From positions 2,046,001-2,110,000 of the forward strand of contig LUGG01000005.1 of the NCBI GenBank assembly GCA_001683735.1: a stretch of 64,000 nt of DNA. The letters run 5' to 3'. A program made the translations under genes and the position numbers. This stretch comes from Grifola frondosa (lineage: Eukaryota > Basidiomycota > Agaricomycetes > Polyporales > Grifolaceae). Positions 1 through 11,756 of the stretch are shown one piece after another. Position 1 is the stretch's first letter; every line of letters starts with the position of its first letter. Below the pieces are notes generated by a model, which saw only the letters and a program-made list of their open reading frames with translations, did not search any database and was not told where the DNA came from.

Positions 1-2457
1 AATGAGATGTTCTGGGTCGATTCCTGCGCACGGAATAGTCGTTGGGCCGCCGCGTGCCTTTCGACGTTGAACGATTCCGGGCTGTTGCGGCGCAATGTGT
101 GTGATTTGCCAGATCCTCTTCTTCACAAGGACGAGGTCTCAAATCTGTCCACCCACGTCAATACCCACCTGCCAGTGCATACTGGTATTCAGTACGCTTG
201 CCTCCACTGGGCAACCCATCTGCGTGGTTCTGGATCCCAGGATGTGGTGGTGCTCGTGCAGTACCTTGAGACGTTCTGCCGCGAGCGACTGCTATTCTGG
301 ATTGAGGCCTTAAGCATGATGGGTCGGCTCGACGTCGCGGTGACTGCCCTCATCAATGCTCGCGATTGGTATGCGGTTCGTGATTATACCTCGGATGCTG
401 CTACATTCATCTAATAGTGCGATTAGGCACATTCTAGTACACAGGATAACACCTATTTGCTTCTAAACGACGCCTACCGCTTCGTCCTGGAGTACTATAC
501 TCCTATCGACTGCTGTCCGGAGCAAATCTACATTTCTGCACTCACTTTTGCTCCATCGTGTCATCTCCGCGACGAGTATGCAAACATGGTTGATTCTTCC
601 ATCGCTGTCAGAGTTCGGCGTGAACCGTGCTGGGGTCCATGTATGCGGAGATGCGAGGTCGGCGACGCCGTCACCGTGGTGCGGTTTTCCTCAGACGGGC
701 ATCGCATTGTCTCCGCCAGTCTATCTGGGGTAATACGCATTTTGGATGCTGGCACAGGCACAATACTAAACACGATGAAGACTTCACAGCTCGGAATTTT
801 GAGTGTTCTAAACATGCAGCTGTCTTGGGATGATCAGAGAATTTTGTGTTGCTGGAAAGTATCGGGTTTGGAGGTTATCTGTGAGGTCTGGAATGCATCA
901 TCCGGCGCCTTGTTGCGGCAATTTCATCCGAGGGGAACACCTCGCGCCGCTTCATTTACTCCAGACGGGAAAAGCATTGCTGTCGTAACACGCACCGATG
1001 TGCAGACAATCGATGCTCAGACAGGACATCCTTCCACTATTGCGATATGGTCATCGCCTCTGCCCAAATGGGGACTGATCTCTATCCATTTCTCCGCAGA
1101 CGGGAGAAAGATTGTATTGTCAACCGAAAACATGGCTGAGACCGTCTACCTGTGGGATGGAGACAGCGGCGAACTGCGACATACTTTGGCGGGGCATAGG
1201 GGGCATATCCAATCAGTGGCATTCTTTCCGGAGGACACAATGTTGGTAATCGCCGATCACACTCTCCAGGTTCGCATTTGGGACGTTCGATCGGGGACAT
1301 GTTCTCAAGTCGTGGACATCAGCAGCAGACACACTGCTGATTTGGGTCGAATTGACTGTATGACGATCTCCCTTGCAGGCCATCGATTAGCAGTTGGAAT
1401 CTCCAACTTCGGTCGCGATCGATTTGGACTCGGAATGACTGATGGGCAGATTTTCATCCTTGATTGCAGTAATTGGCACACTCTGGCTCTTGCAGTTGTC
1501 AGTTTTCCTGACGATATCGGTGACATATGCTTTTCCCCAAGAGGAGATCGACTTGTGTCCGCCTCGACGCAGGGTACTATCCTCATCTACGACACAGCTG
1601 CTATGGAGGGAACTACTTATATTGAGTCAAACTGGTTAAGTCCCCAGGGTTGGCACGGAGCTGTGGCGTTTACGTCTGACGGTACACAAATTGCCACATA
1701 TTCCGGGTATTCTCAGGGGGACAGCGCGATCGACGTCTGGACAAGTTCTAGCGGCACATTCGTACATTCTTGGAAGCGCCCTGTGCCATATGATGAATCA
1801 CCCATTAGCTACCTGCGGTTCACCAACTCCGAGGCGAACGATCAACTAGGGATTATCATGTTGACGCATGGACAACGGGTCTTGCTTCGGGATGTCACAA
1901 CTTGGACATTGAAAGCTTCTACACCAGAGGTATATGGACGGAGTCAGGTCTTCTTCTCTCGTGATGGACAATATCTGGCGACAGCTACGATATCGGGGAC
2001 TGTCACCATGCGGAAGACATCGGACCTTTCTGAATGTTGGACTGCGGACCTTCCCTCTTTCGGCGAGTTACTACAAGACATCCGCATCACTCCTGACAGA
2101 ACAAACGTACTCGTTTACTATCCCCACGGAGCTCGTCGTCGGTTGAAGTGTGTTCTGAACTTCTCGACTGGGGAGCTTGTGGAGCGGATATATGAGGGCC
2201 TGGAAATCGCGTTGGATGAAATGATTCCGAATTGGGATCATCTCGGTTTGGATCGTGCTGGGTGGATTTATTCCAGGGAATCGCGCCGCAAGTTATGCTG
2301 GCTACCCCCCGTGTTGAGGCCTGCGAATTATTATAAGACGACATCTTGTAATAATCACTTCGCCATCGTTAGCTCAAACGATTGCTCCCCTCTCACCGTC
2401 GTCAATCTTTCCAGCCTCATCGAAACGTCCGCTCGAACGGCGTCCACCGCACCGTAA
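1..2457 (+). CDS. NACHT-WD40 (NLR/STAND-like) protein, copy 1, 3' part only
   Basis: The reading frame is already open at base 1, so the gene continues upstream of the window and only its C-terminal part is visible. The first 125 codons match the region after NACHT in the complete paralogue at 42,487-47,715. A 69-nt intron (376-444, GTTCGT donor, ACACAG acceptor, phase 0) joins the two open frames; its CTAAT box carries the in-frame stop. Exon 2 encodes about 670 residues of degenerate WD40 repeats, with blades such as VRFSSDGHRIVSAS, VYLWDGDSGEL, VRIWDVRSGTC and ICFSPRGDRLVSAS. In fungal STAND proteins such repeats act as the ligand-sensing half of an ATP-driven switch in non-self recognition or programmed cell death; that role here is inferred from family. 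No frameshift is visible in this part. The 3' flank (2,460-2,690) is conserved behind the fragment at 7,190. Confidence 0.85.
376..444 (+). other. Predicted 69-nt intron in NLR copy 1
   Basis: GTTCGT donor at 376, CTAAT branch-like box near 411 and ACACAG acceptor ending at 444. Removing it keeps the frame and bypasses two in-frame stops. Copy 2 has the same intron at 45,707-45,775, also 69 nt. Confidence 0.75.
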
Positions 2458-2689
2458 TCTGGAGAGTGTAACAACAGAGCCTTCAGATGTGTCTACAATT
2501 CGAATATGTACCAGTGCAATTTCATGGGCCTTTTACGCAGTTTTCGTGTTTATGATTACGACTTTGTTGATATTTCATGCTGAGGAGGCAATTAATTCGA
2601 ATTTGTATGTACAGTAGGGGACAGCGCTCCAATCAGATGTCAATCCGTACGAATATTGGGCTGTTATCGGCGACGCCCAGGGAGCGGCT

Positions 2690-3510
2690 CGATACCGCAG
2701 TATTCTGAAAAGAACAAGGCACGATATCTGGCACGTTGAATTTTTTTCTCGAGCTTCCCACACGCTTCCAGCGCATCATCACGTATCCCATCTCGCAAGG
2801 CCAGATTGTCAACGTCATTGCATTCGTTTCGAGCCCAGAGATCGAAGATACGACATATGACGGCCCGCTATTCGCCCAAGTAACCCCAGCAGACGTGATC
2901 AAAGAATTCGTGAAGCCGTGGCTGTGCTGAAGGTGCGCCATCTTTCAGTGCGTCTTAATGCCGATCTGATTATGTCCGCAGTACCTGAACACAGTTTCGT
3001 GCTAGACGATCAACACCGTCAGATCTTTACCTGCTTACGTCCACCGCAGAGTTGCTCTTGCAGGACCGCCTCGTTAAGCATCAGGCGCTGGGCAGGCCTT
3101 TCAATGGAGTACGTCGATCTCGCCGACGGCGGACGCTTCACTGATATTTTGCGCGGGAAGGATACGTCCTCGCTCCCATCCTCGCGCACCCTTCGGTCAC
3201 CCTCGAGTCCTTGCCTGCTCCGCTCAGGCTATACGACGAAATCCGCCGTCCGTTCTCACAACACGTACAGGAGCTCTCGAGATAGAACGGCATGACGTAC
3301 GAGTTTAGCACGTGCGGCTGCGAGAAGCGCGGCGCAGAGCGCGGCGGGGGGACCCCGCTGGGGGAGTTGAAGGAGCTTGGGAGGGTGGCGGAGGAGTCGT
3401 CGAGGTGGGTGGTGGACACTTCTGTTATGGATGATCGGCGGCGGGTGGTTGAGAGATTGGATGTAGGGATGCTGAGCCTGGTGAGCTGGGTAATACGCCG
3501 ACGCATCCAT
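2690..3510 (+). pseudogene. FAD-dependent monooxygenase (salicylate hydroxylase-like) gene fragment
   Basis: This is a decayed partial copy of the gene at 54,184-55,968. It starts in that gene's fifth exon, keeps the following intron, and encodes recognisable stretches such as TYPISQGQIVNVIAFV, YDGPLFAQVTPADVIKEFV and LRLYDEIRRPFS. A 13-nt deletion just after IKEFV (near 2,913) shifts the frame. A deletion of about 75 nt near 3,065 removes the equivalent of the conserved GDAAHAM segment that contacts FAD. No Rossmann N-terminus is present. It lies between NLR copy 1 and the DUF3669-like remnant and is absent from the other two units, so it probably inserted or duplicated into this unit only. 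Confidence 0.85.
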
Positions 3511-4065
3511 TCCTACGAACGTAGCACTGGCAATTATGTCAGTGAAGCACGACAATGTAGCGCTCGATGTGACCTGGAGCTCATAGCGAGGCAGTCACCG
3601 TACACGCGGACACCTCACTAATTTCCTGTGCAGGACGGATACATCCTCGCTACCATCCTCGCACACTCCGCGGCCACCCTCTCGTCCTTGCCCACCGCGC
3701 TCAGGTTGTACGACGAAATTCGGGGACCATTTCGCAGTACGTCAGGAGCACTCGAGACAGAACGGCATGACTTACGAGTCTAGTGCTTGCGGCTGCGACG
3801 AGTACAGCGGGGGGGTAGGGGGGTATCCCATTGCAGAAGTTGGAGGAGCTTGGGATGGTGGCAGAGTCGTTGAGGTGAGTGGTGGACACTTCTGTTATGG
3901 ATGATCGGGACCGGACGGTTGAGAGGTTGGATGCTGAGCCTGTGAGCTAAGTAATACGGCGACGCATCCACTCTTACGAACGTAGCACTGGCAATTATGT
4001 CAGTGAAGCACGACAATGTAGCGTTCGATGTGACCTGGAGCTCATAGCGAGGTAGTCTGCCCGAA
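3160..4065 (+). repeat. Tandem duplication (period 461 bp) of the monooxygenase 3' end
   Basis: The segment coding for the monooxygenase C-terminus plus about 100 bp of flank (3,160-3,597) recurs at about 3,630-4,060. The motif GTAGCACTGGCAATTATGTC begins at 3,521 and again at 3,982. The second copy still encodes YILATILAHSAATLSSLPTA, then loses frame. Both copies end in the same flank. Confidence 0.8.
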
Positions 4066-4179
4066 CGAGATACCGATGGCCTCTCGCTAGTGAAGGCACC
4101 TGTACGAAGATGTTTACGACTGCCGTATGGATGTCCAACAGAACGTCTTCATGCCATATCTCGCCGACAGATTAATACG

Positions 4180-4640
4180 ATGTCCTCACGATCCGCGATC
4201 GCCGCCTGGGCAATCGAAACTAGTCGAAAAATATCACGCTAGACCAATGTGCATACCCCACAAAAAGTGTCAGCTCTGCCCTCGGAAGCTGTGAGACGAC
4301 ACACATTGATAATTACAAGTCTGAGATTCGAAGGGTAAGACAGGCCTGCGGGTTATACATATGCGGAAGCCGACGACGCAGGATGGTGTATACAGTATAC
4401 TCGTAGCGGGGGAATTCCTCTCAGGACGTCTCCTCGGGTATTAAATGGAAAAGCAGAGCTCAGCCCGCGTCGCGCGAAACTTCTGGATAAAACGAGGACG
4501 CATCATAGAGCAGACCAACGTAAACTCTCCCGCCGCTGACTTTGTACAATGGCGTGGCACAGCCACGGATTCAGGGAGCAGAGTGCGTGAGGAGCGATCA
4601 AGTTCTATTTGCATGAGTGACATGGCACTGGATAGCGAAC
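4180..4640 (+). repeat. Unit flanking block R, copy 1 (partner 47,890-48,440)
   Basis: A non-coding-looking block shared with 47,890-48,440. Common stretches include GAGTGCGTGAGGAGCGATCA (near 4,582 and 48,365) and CACTGGATAGC. In both units it sits between the NLR 3' flank and the DUF3669-like remnant. Short open frames here are not conserved between the copies. Confidence 0.65.
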
Positions 4641-4924
4641 GTCGGGAATGGCACACGACGGTGCACCCGTGTATGCGTCGCGCCGAGAGAGTGCGTCCTG
4701 CCTGTATACGAATGAGTGTAATGAATGAATGAGCTTCGCAGAAACTCATCCATTACGCAAGCCAATGCGGAACAGATGTCCTTCTGGCTTGAAAGAGTAC
4801 AGAAGTATGCTATGATCATTCGCGCATCGAAGCTAGCGAAATAAAGGAACACAGAGAACTAAGAGTGGACCATGAGTCCGAGACCCAAGAGAGACGTTGA
4901 ACATGGGTTGCAAGGGCCACTCTA

Positions 4925-6475
4925 CAGATGTATGACTCACGCAGCTGGGCTCGGATAGCGTGTAGAGGAGATTCGTCCACGTATGCTACGCCGTGACGTT
5001 CAGATGATCATTGAATCCGCGCTCGTCCGCGGACAGCCCGAACGCTGACAATACCGTCTTGAAGGGGACGGCATTCAAGGTGCAGAAGGGGAAGGAGGAA
5101 GATGGGTGAGGCCGAAGCGTGCGGAGCTGCCACACGAACGACGGCAGTTGAGCGAGTACTTTGGACCGTTGCCAGCGTCGAGCCTGCGCCCGTCCCCTCC
5201 AGAGTGTCGACATACAAGCATGGCATGAGGAAATAAGCAGAGCCATACCCACGAGCTGTGAGCAGAACATGTGAGACGGGGATTATAGTGTGCGTACGCA
5301 TGAATCGGATGCCAGTCTCTCGCTCGTCTCCGCTCCGAATTTGAGGACGAGGCCGAACTGTGATACCAATTCCATTTATATGAGGTGTGCATGTGAAGCT
5401 GGACAATATTAATGAGCTCAAAGTGGAAGCGAGGACCATGATGGCAAGAGGCAGCCACAACCGAGCGCCGAGCGCTACGCGAAGCGCTAAACGTTGAATT
5501 CTGCCGCCGTGATCTCTTGGAAAAGACTTACAGCTCTTGACGATGTTCTTGGATGCAGAAGGGCTTTCAGAAACTGTAGCGCTACCTCGATGCTGCGCGT
5601 GTCAACAGTGGCCCACCAGCAGTGGGCACCCTAACCCTGCGCTAGTGGCGGCTCTGCGTCTGTCTCTGTCGATTTCGTCTCCTAACCCCACTCCAGGTCC
5701 AGTCTCCGTCTAGATTGGGTTGCTATCCAAGTCGAGAGTCCCATCGACGTTCACCACTTCTACTACGCTATCTCCCAAGTCCCTGATGCTAACCGAATTC
5801 CATGGTATCTTGGGTGCTGCTAGCTTTGCTACCAGTTATGTCCTACACGGCCAGGCAGTCGTCTACAAGGTCCTCCAGGATCCGGAACCCAATGCAGGCG
5901 AGCAGCTGCACCAAATTCGAAATTTGAAACGCTCCACTCTCTGAATCTCCGCTGTAGCCATTGTTCTGTGTTCACTCTCCCTCGTGCCTTCGCGCATTAC
6001 GACCTGGTCACGACAAAGTGGTGACCTTTCCTCCTTCTGTCAGAAGAGTGCGCGAACCTCGCAAGATGCTGTGCCGCATTCATTGGGTGGCCGGATTCGA
6101 CGCCCGTGATATCGAGTTTATGATGTGGCGATGGATATGACGGCGTGAGGTACTATGTGATCGACTTCAATCAGGCAAGCATCCTTCAGTATCCTACTTA
6201 TTCTGCCTGGATTCGCTCATAGTTGCAAGTACGAATGGCTTAGTTCCCAGATGCGTCTTTCGGCTTGCAGAGAGAGCTGCGTCGATACTCTTTCGGGTGC
6301 GTTCTTCGCTTCTGACCGTTACTACCCTCGCCCGCGTCCCTCGGATCACCTGTACGAGGCATTCAAGAGGACCTATACTGATGCTTGCCTGATGGAGTTG
6401 CGTCATCTGGCTCGAGCATTTATCCAGACTATCGAATCAGTGCAAGCGTCATGCGATCAAGCGGCCGTATAGCAC
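4925..6475 (+). pseudogene. DUF3669-like protein remnant, copy alpha
   Basis: Pieces in changing frames resemble fungal DUF3669 (often annotated zinc finger) proteins. Readable parts are MLCRIHWVAGFDARDIEF, then after a one-base shift GDGYDGVRYYVIDFNQASIL, and finally FASDRYYPRPRPSDHLYEAF followed by KRTYTDACLMELRHLA. The order and the YYPRP and VIDF motifs fit the family. The middle part (5,480-5,990) carries the alignable block also found at 8,690-8,960 and 49,100-49,450. Frame changes and stops make a working product unlikely. Nothing is known from the sequence about its biochemical role. Confidence 0.6.
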
Positions 6476-6589
6476 TGAACGATCCAGTAGTGCACGAATT
6501 CGTATAGAGGTGTGAGTGTTCAACGTTCATTCATGGCAAGATTAATCACTCACGCACGCCCAGCTGTGTATCCTATCCTATTCTCTATC

Positions 6590-7060
6590 TTATGATGTTG
6601 TCTCATCCGTTCCCGCTCGGGAGAACATCAACCAGCTGAGGAAGCTCCTGCCATACGTGGCCTCACCAGCCTCCGACGTTGCCGAGTGCTGTGTTTTCAA
6701 TAGGCATGGACGGTAACAGAAAAACCAGCAAGCAAGCAACGACGTCCTCTACAAAGCGTATTCTTTCAAGCCCTCCATCAACGCCTTCGCGAACGCAGCC
6801 ACAGACAACGCAACTATTATCCACGTCCGATTCAGAAAGGCCCCACGTCACCGCGACGGCTCCCACTGCCGAGCTTGCACACCTTACGATGAAGGGGGAC
6901 CAACGTCTGGCAATTCAGAGAAAGCCGTCTTAACGTGTTCATGAGCTTGACCGTCGTGCCAGAGGGCGTGACGTGAGGCCCGGTTGTGAAGCGCAATGAC
7001 ACTTATCCTAATCGCGTGGGGGACTCCGTAGAAGTCGGTTGAGATGCATCACTTCGGAGC
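6590..7060 (+). other. Unrecognised repeated block E, copy 1
   Basis: This block recurs at 10,060-10,640 and 50,320-50,830, always behind the DUF3669-like remnant. Translated fragments shared by the copies include ENINQLRKLLPYV, KAYSFKPSINAFANAATDN and TIIHVRFRKAP. It looks like a decayed coding region or the next gene of the duplicated unit. No family was recognised. Confidence 0.5.
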
Positions 7061-7066
7061 TGACAT

Positions 7067-7861
7067 ATGCCCACCTTGAGTGACACCTTATTAGGTCCAT
7101 CAGTGGTACTGCCCAAACGTCCTGAAAATCATCTAGTCTGGAGGGCGTGTTCTTGCTGGAGGACGGGGCGGTCGTGGTGGATGTTGGCGGTACCCCCTAG
7201 CCTGCTGTTCACCAACTCCGAGGCAAACAGTCAACTCAGCATTTTCATCGCTGAGGATGGACAACCGGTGTTGCTTCGGGATGTCACAACTTGGACATTG
7301 AAAGCTTCCACACCGGAGGCATATGGATGGGAACAGGTCTGCTTCTCTCCTGATGGACAATATCTGGCGACAGCTTCGAGATCAGGGACTGTCACCATGC
7401 GGAAGGCATCGGACCTTTCTGAATGTTGGACTGCAGACCTTTCCTCTTCCTGCGACTCACTCACAGGCATCTGCATCTCTCCTAACAGGAACATTGAGCT
7501 CGTTTACCACGGTATCGTAATATCTGAATTGATTTATGGTGCTCTGAACTTCTCTACTGGGGAGCTTGTGGAGCGGATAGATGAGCGCCTGTTAATCGCG
7601 TTCAAACAAATGATTCTGAATTGGGATCATCTCGATTTGGATCATGATGGGTGGATTTATTCCAGGGAATCGTGCCGCAAGTTGTGCTGGCTACCCTTCG
7701 TGTTGAGGTCTGATGATGCATTTCCCGGACACTCGTATACGACGACATCTTATTATAATCACTTCGCCATCCTTAGCGCAAACGATCGCTCCACTCTCAC
7801 CGTCCTTAACCTTTCCAGCCTCGTCGAAACATCCGCTCGAACGGCGTGCGCCGCACCATGA
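7067..7861 (+). pseudogene. Truncated WD40 C-terminal fragment of the NLR gene (unit 2)
   Basis: From about 7,190 the sequence aligns with bases 1,800-2,457 of NLR copy 1 and encodes LLFTNSEANSQLSIFI and LRDVTTWTLKASTPEAYG followed by WD40-like blades. The frame is uninterrupted to the homologous stop. The 5' two thirds of the NLR gene, including NACHT, are missing. The open frame also reads back through the preceding block E to an ATG at 7,067, giving a potential 264-residue chimera of about 40 unrelated residues plus the WD40 tail. Expression is unknown. The conserved NLR 3' flank follows (7,862-8,050). Confidence 0.75.
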
Positions 7862-8109
7862 CCTGGAGAATGTAACAACGGAGCCCTCAGATGCATCTAC
7901 CACTCGTATATGTACCATTTCAATTTCCGGGCCTTTTACGCAGTTTTCGTGTTTATGATTACGACTTTGTTGATAGTTCATAGTACAGTAGGGGCAGCGC
8001 TCCAACCGGATGTCAATGCGTACGAATATTAGGCTGTTATCAGCGACGCACATCGACTCCAATGAACGAAGCACAGCGTAGCACTAGCAGTTATGCAAGT
8101 GACGGATGA

Positions 8110-9612
8110 CGATACGGAATATGGTGGCTGTCGCGCGTGCGGGCTCGGAAGCGGAAAGAGAAGATTCATCCATGTATGGCTGGGCGGTGACGATCAGACG
8201 GTAGTTGAAGCTGCGACCGTCCCTGCAAGGGGTGTTTTTCCAATCACAGACCGGAAGGGAGAGGTGGGTAAAGCGCGGAGAGGTGCACGACGAACGACTG
8301 CAGCTTGGATGACTAGGCTAATAAGCTAGCCAACCTCCAGGCCCCACCCGAGTAGTACCGCCGCCATACATGCAGCGCATGAGGAAATAATTAGAGCCAT
8401 AACCGCGAGCTGTGAGCAGAACATACAGGACGGGGACTATAGTGTGCATACGGATGAATCGGGTGGTCTCTCGTTCGTCTCGGCTCCAAATTTGAGAACG
8501 AGGCCGAAGGGAAGGAAATTAGGCGACCACCGGCAGCCTGTGATGTCAAACCCGTTTATACCAGGTGTGCATGTGAACGTTAAATTTACGTTAGCGTTTG
8601 AACGTGGACAATGAGCTCAAAGATGGAAGCGAGGACCATTGTGGTTAGACGTTAGGCACCAAGAGGTGGCAGCCACAAGGAAGCGCCGAGCGCTAGACGG
8701 AGCGCCAAACGTTGAATTCTGTCACCGTCATCTCTTGGCCAGGGAATTGACTTACAGAGCTCTTGACGATGTTTTTCGATGCGGATGGGCTTTCAGAGAC
8801 CGTGATGCTAAACCTCAATGAGTGCGCATGTCAACAGTGGCCTACCAGTAGTGGTGACACGCTAACCCTGCGCTAGCAGCGGCTCTTGGTCTGTCTCTGT
8901 AGATTTCGCCTCCTAACACCACTCCGGATCCAGTCTCCCAATACGCGCCAGACCGTCTAGGTTGCGTTACCATTCAAGGCCAGAGTCCATCAATATTCAC
9001 CACTTCGGGAGCTGTACTATCCCGAATCGGCAAAAAATACGGTGGATCAGCCCATGCTCTACCGTCTGTAGTTCGGAAAAGCATGTGGGATCTCCTCGAG
9101 CCTCCTTCGTGAGTCCCGTCAATTTTACAATCGACGCGACACATGACGCTGTTTCATAAGGAGAGCGACGTGTTCGGGCCCTTCGCGGAGATAGCTGAAG
9201 GGATGGGTGAGATGCTGTGCCCGCATTCATTGGGTGGCTGGATTCGACGGCCGTGATATCGAGTTTGTGATGGATACGCGGCATGAGGTAATATGCGATC
9301 GACTTCAATCAGGCAAGCATCCTTCAGTATCTTACCTATTCTGCCTGGATTCGCTCATAGTTGCAAGTACGAACTTTGGCGTAGTTCCCAGATGCGTCGT
9401 TTGACTTGCGGGGAAGCTGCGTCGATGCTCTTTCGGGTACGTTCTTCGCGAATGAGCCTTACTACCCTGGCCCGCATCCCTCGGACCACCTGTTCGAGGC
9501 GTTCAAGAGGACCTATATTGATGTTTGCCCATTGGAGTTACGTCATCTGGCTCCAGAATTCATCTGGACTATCGAATCGGTGCAGGCGTTATGCGGCCAA
9601 ACGGCCGTGTAG
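8110..9612 (+). pseudogene. DUF3669-like protein remnant, copy beta
   Basis: Second copy of the decayed gene. Recognisable parts are EIAEGMGEML, then after a one-base insertion (TGCCCGC instead of TGCCGC near 9,220) IHWVAGFDGRDIEFVMD, and finally NEPYYPGPHPSDHLFEAFKR with a tail ending QALCGQTAV at 9,612. The upstream block RALDGAPNVEFCHR (near 8,690) is shared with the other two copies. Multiple frame breaks indicate a pseudogene. Confidence 0.6.
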
Positions 9613-10059
9613 GACTGAACGGTCCAGTAGTGGACGAATTCGTATAGAGGTGTGAGTGTTCAACGTTGATTTGTGGCAAGATTAATCACTCACGCACGCC
9701 CAGCTGTATATCCCATTTTGTTCTCCATCTTATAACGTTGTCGCATCCATTAATTTTATAAGGACGTGTAATTGATTTCGGCAATTTTGAAATTGCAATA
9801 CGAGAACTCCTGGCCGCGGTAGGATTTCAATCAACGATTATGTCGTCAACGTCCCTTGTTTGTTCCAATACTTGGCACGACAAGATACCCAACGAAGCGG
9901 ACCACAATACCCCGACGACCTACACTTCCACGGCTGCTAGCAAACGACAACACACCCATTAGGCCAGACAGTTGGCCAGCCGGTTTCGGAGGTACTGCTA
10001 TGCGCATGAATTAGGATCACACGCCATGAACGGGGAGGTTGAGTATCTATCAGTTCCCT

Positions 10060-10640
10060 ATGAGGACCTCAAGGAGGCAGGAGCCCGCCCGCTCTCCTGC
10101 CGCATCGCTCCGACGACCATTGGCACGGTGTGGATCTCGCTCAGCGTGCATACTTCGGAGAATGTGGACCAGCTGAGGAAGCACCTGCCGGTCGTGCCCC
10201 GCCAGTATCCAGAATGTTACCGAGTGCTGTGTTTTTGATAGACATGAATAGTATGAGACGAACCAGCGAGTGGTGACTCGTATAAAAGCGTATTCGTTCA
10301 AGCCTTCGTGGATTCCTTCGCAAACGCAGACAAAGACAACGCAACTATTATTCACGTCCGATTCCGAAAGGCCCCCACGTGGCCGCGACGGCGCCCGTTC
10401 CCGAGCTTGCGCTCATCACGATAAAGGATCTGGGAGTCCAGGGCAATCTGTCTTGACGCGTTCATGAGCTTGAGCGTCCCGCCAGAGGGCGTGACGTGAG
10501 GTGCTGTTAAGCGCGACGGCACGCTTGTCCTAATCGCGTGGGGGAATCTGTAGAGGTCGGTTGAGATGTGTTACTGAGCTAATATATGCCCACCTTGAGT
10601 GACACCTTATTGGGCCCAATGGTACTGCCCAAATGTCAAA
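10060..10640 (+). other. Unrecognised repeated block E, copy 2
   Basis: Same block as 6,590-7,060 and 50,320-50,830. This copy reads ENVDQLRKHLPVVPRQYPEC in one frame. It ends shortly before the hAT-like insertion at 10,730. Confidence 0.5.
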
Positions 10641-10721
10641 CTGTCTATTCTGACGGGTGTGTTATTGCTGGATGACGGTGGAAGCAGGTAAGGCGGGTGC
10701 CTATGCGATCATAGCAGATGT

Positions 10722-10729
10722 TAATGATG
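10722..10729 (+). repeat. 8-bp target-site duplication, left (TAATGATG)
   Basis: TAATGATG directly precedes the left end of the inverted-repeat element and recurs at 13,524-13,531 directly after its right end. An 8-bp duplication is the hallmark of hAT transposition. Confidence 0.7.
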
Positions 10730-10842
10730 TAGAGTTTCAGTTGGACGGGTGTGTCTGCGTCATATGTCTCATGAGGGACGGGTGCATCCGTCACATAGAC
10801 AGGTGCATCTGTCTCATTAATTATATAATTAATGATTAAAAA

Positions 10843-10926
10843 TGCAACAGGCAGGACTTGAACCCATGACTTCCCACAACATGCAAGTGCAACATGTTCA
10901 TGCAACTAACCACTACACCACAGAGG
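10843..10926 (-). repeat. tRNA-like (pol III promoter-like) segment in left inverted repeat
   Basis: Read on the minus strand it contains an A-box-like GTGTAGTGGTTAG and a B-box GGTTCAAGTCC at tRNA-like spacing. The acceptor stem does not pair and the anticodon arm is irregular, so it is not a functional tRNA. The mirror copy is at 13,325-13,409. Confidence 0.5.
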
Positions 10927-11756
10927 CTTTAGAATTATTATATTCATCATAATTTATAACATCTATATTCATCATGCCCACTCAAATGTTCTGCTCAATA
11001 TCTCCTTCAAATATTCATCAAATCTCTTCATTTCTTCACTTTCTTGATCATATATATTTTCTATTTAATGTTCTGAATTTTATTAAGCAAAATATCTTAT
11101 GAAAAGTATATCATTTCTAAAAACTGTGTAACAATTTTTGTCCCTTTTTTGGTCATAGACGCTGGGTTAGATGCTGATATGCGATGTGTTGGTCATGTGA
11201 TGAGTCAGATGACAAAGATGTTATCTTGATTAGTCAAAGGACAGACAATGAATAAGCTAGAAGGGTGGAAATAAGTCATTGTATGTACAAATATTGAATG
11301 TTATTTAAAGATTGATTGTACACTCCTGAAACTTCAACTCATTCAACTTCATTGAATGCTTTATTGACTGTTTTAGTAATCAATGTGTACTAAACTAGCA
11401 GTCAGGAGTAAGCCTACTTGTCAACTTGGGCTAGTTTGTAACAGGCTGATGGATATAGGCTTAGCCACACTGCTGAATACCAGATGAAATCTGAAGCTTA
11501 TTGTAGTTCAAGCATGATGAAGTCACACATCATCAGGTCAGGCATTGGAAGGCTGATATTTCATATTTCCTTTTTTAAATAGTTCACCATAGTTCATTGC
11601 CACTCACATATACTGCGCACTATGTCTGTGTATGTATTCTACAGTCTCGCTTCCTCTCTATGTTCTGTTAGCTTGACCTTCTTGAAAGCTCAGGGTACCA
11701 TCATATTTTATAATGTTTATGGTGAAACAATCCATCTAGTAATCACTTCAGAGCAT

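Noticed and set aside
4441..4749. Open frames of about 100 codons on both strands
   Set aside because: The homologous block at 48,360-48,480 does not keep either frame, so they are chance frames.
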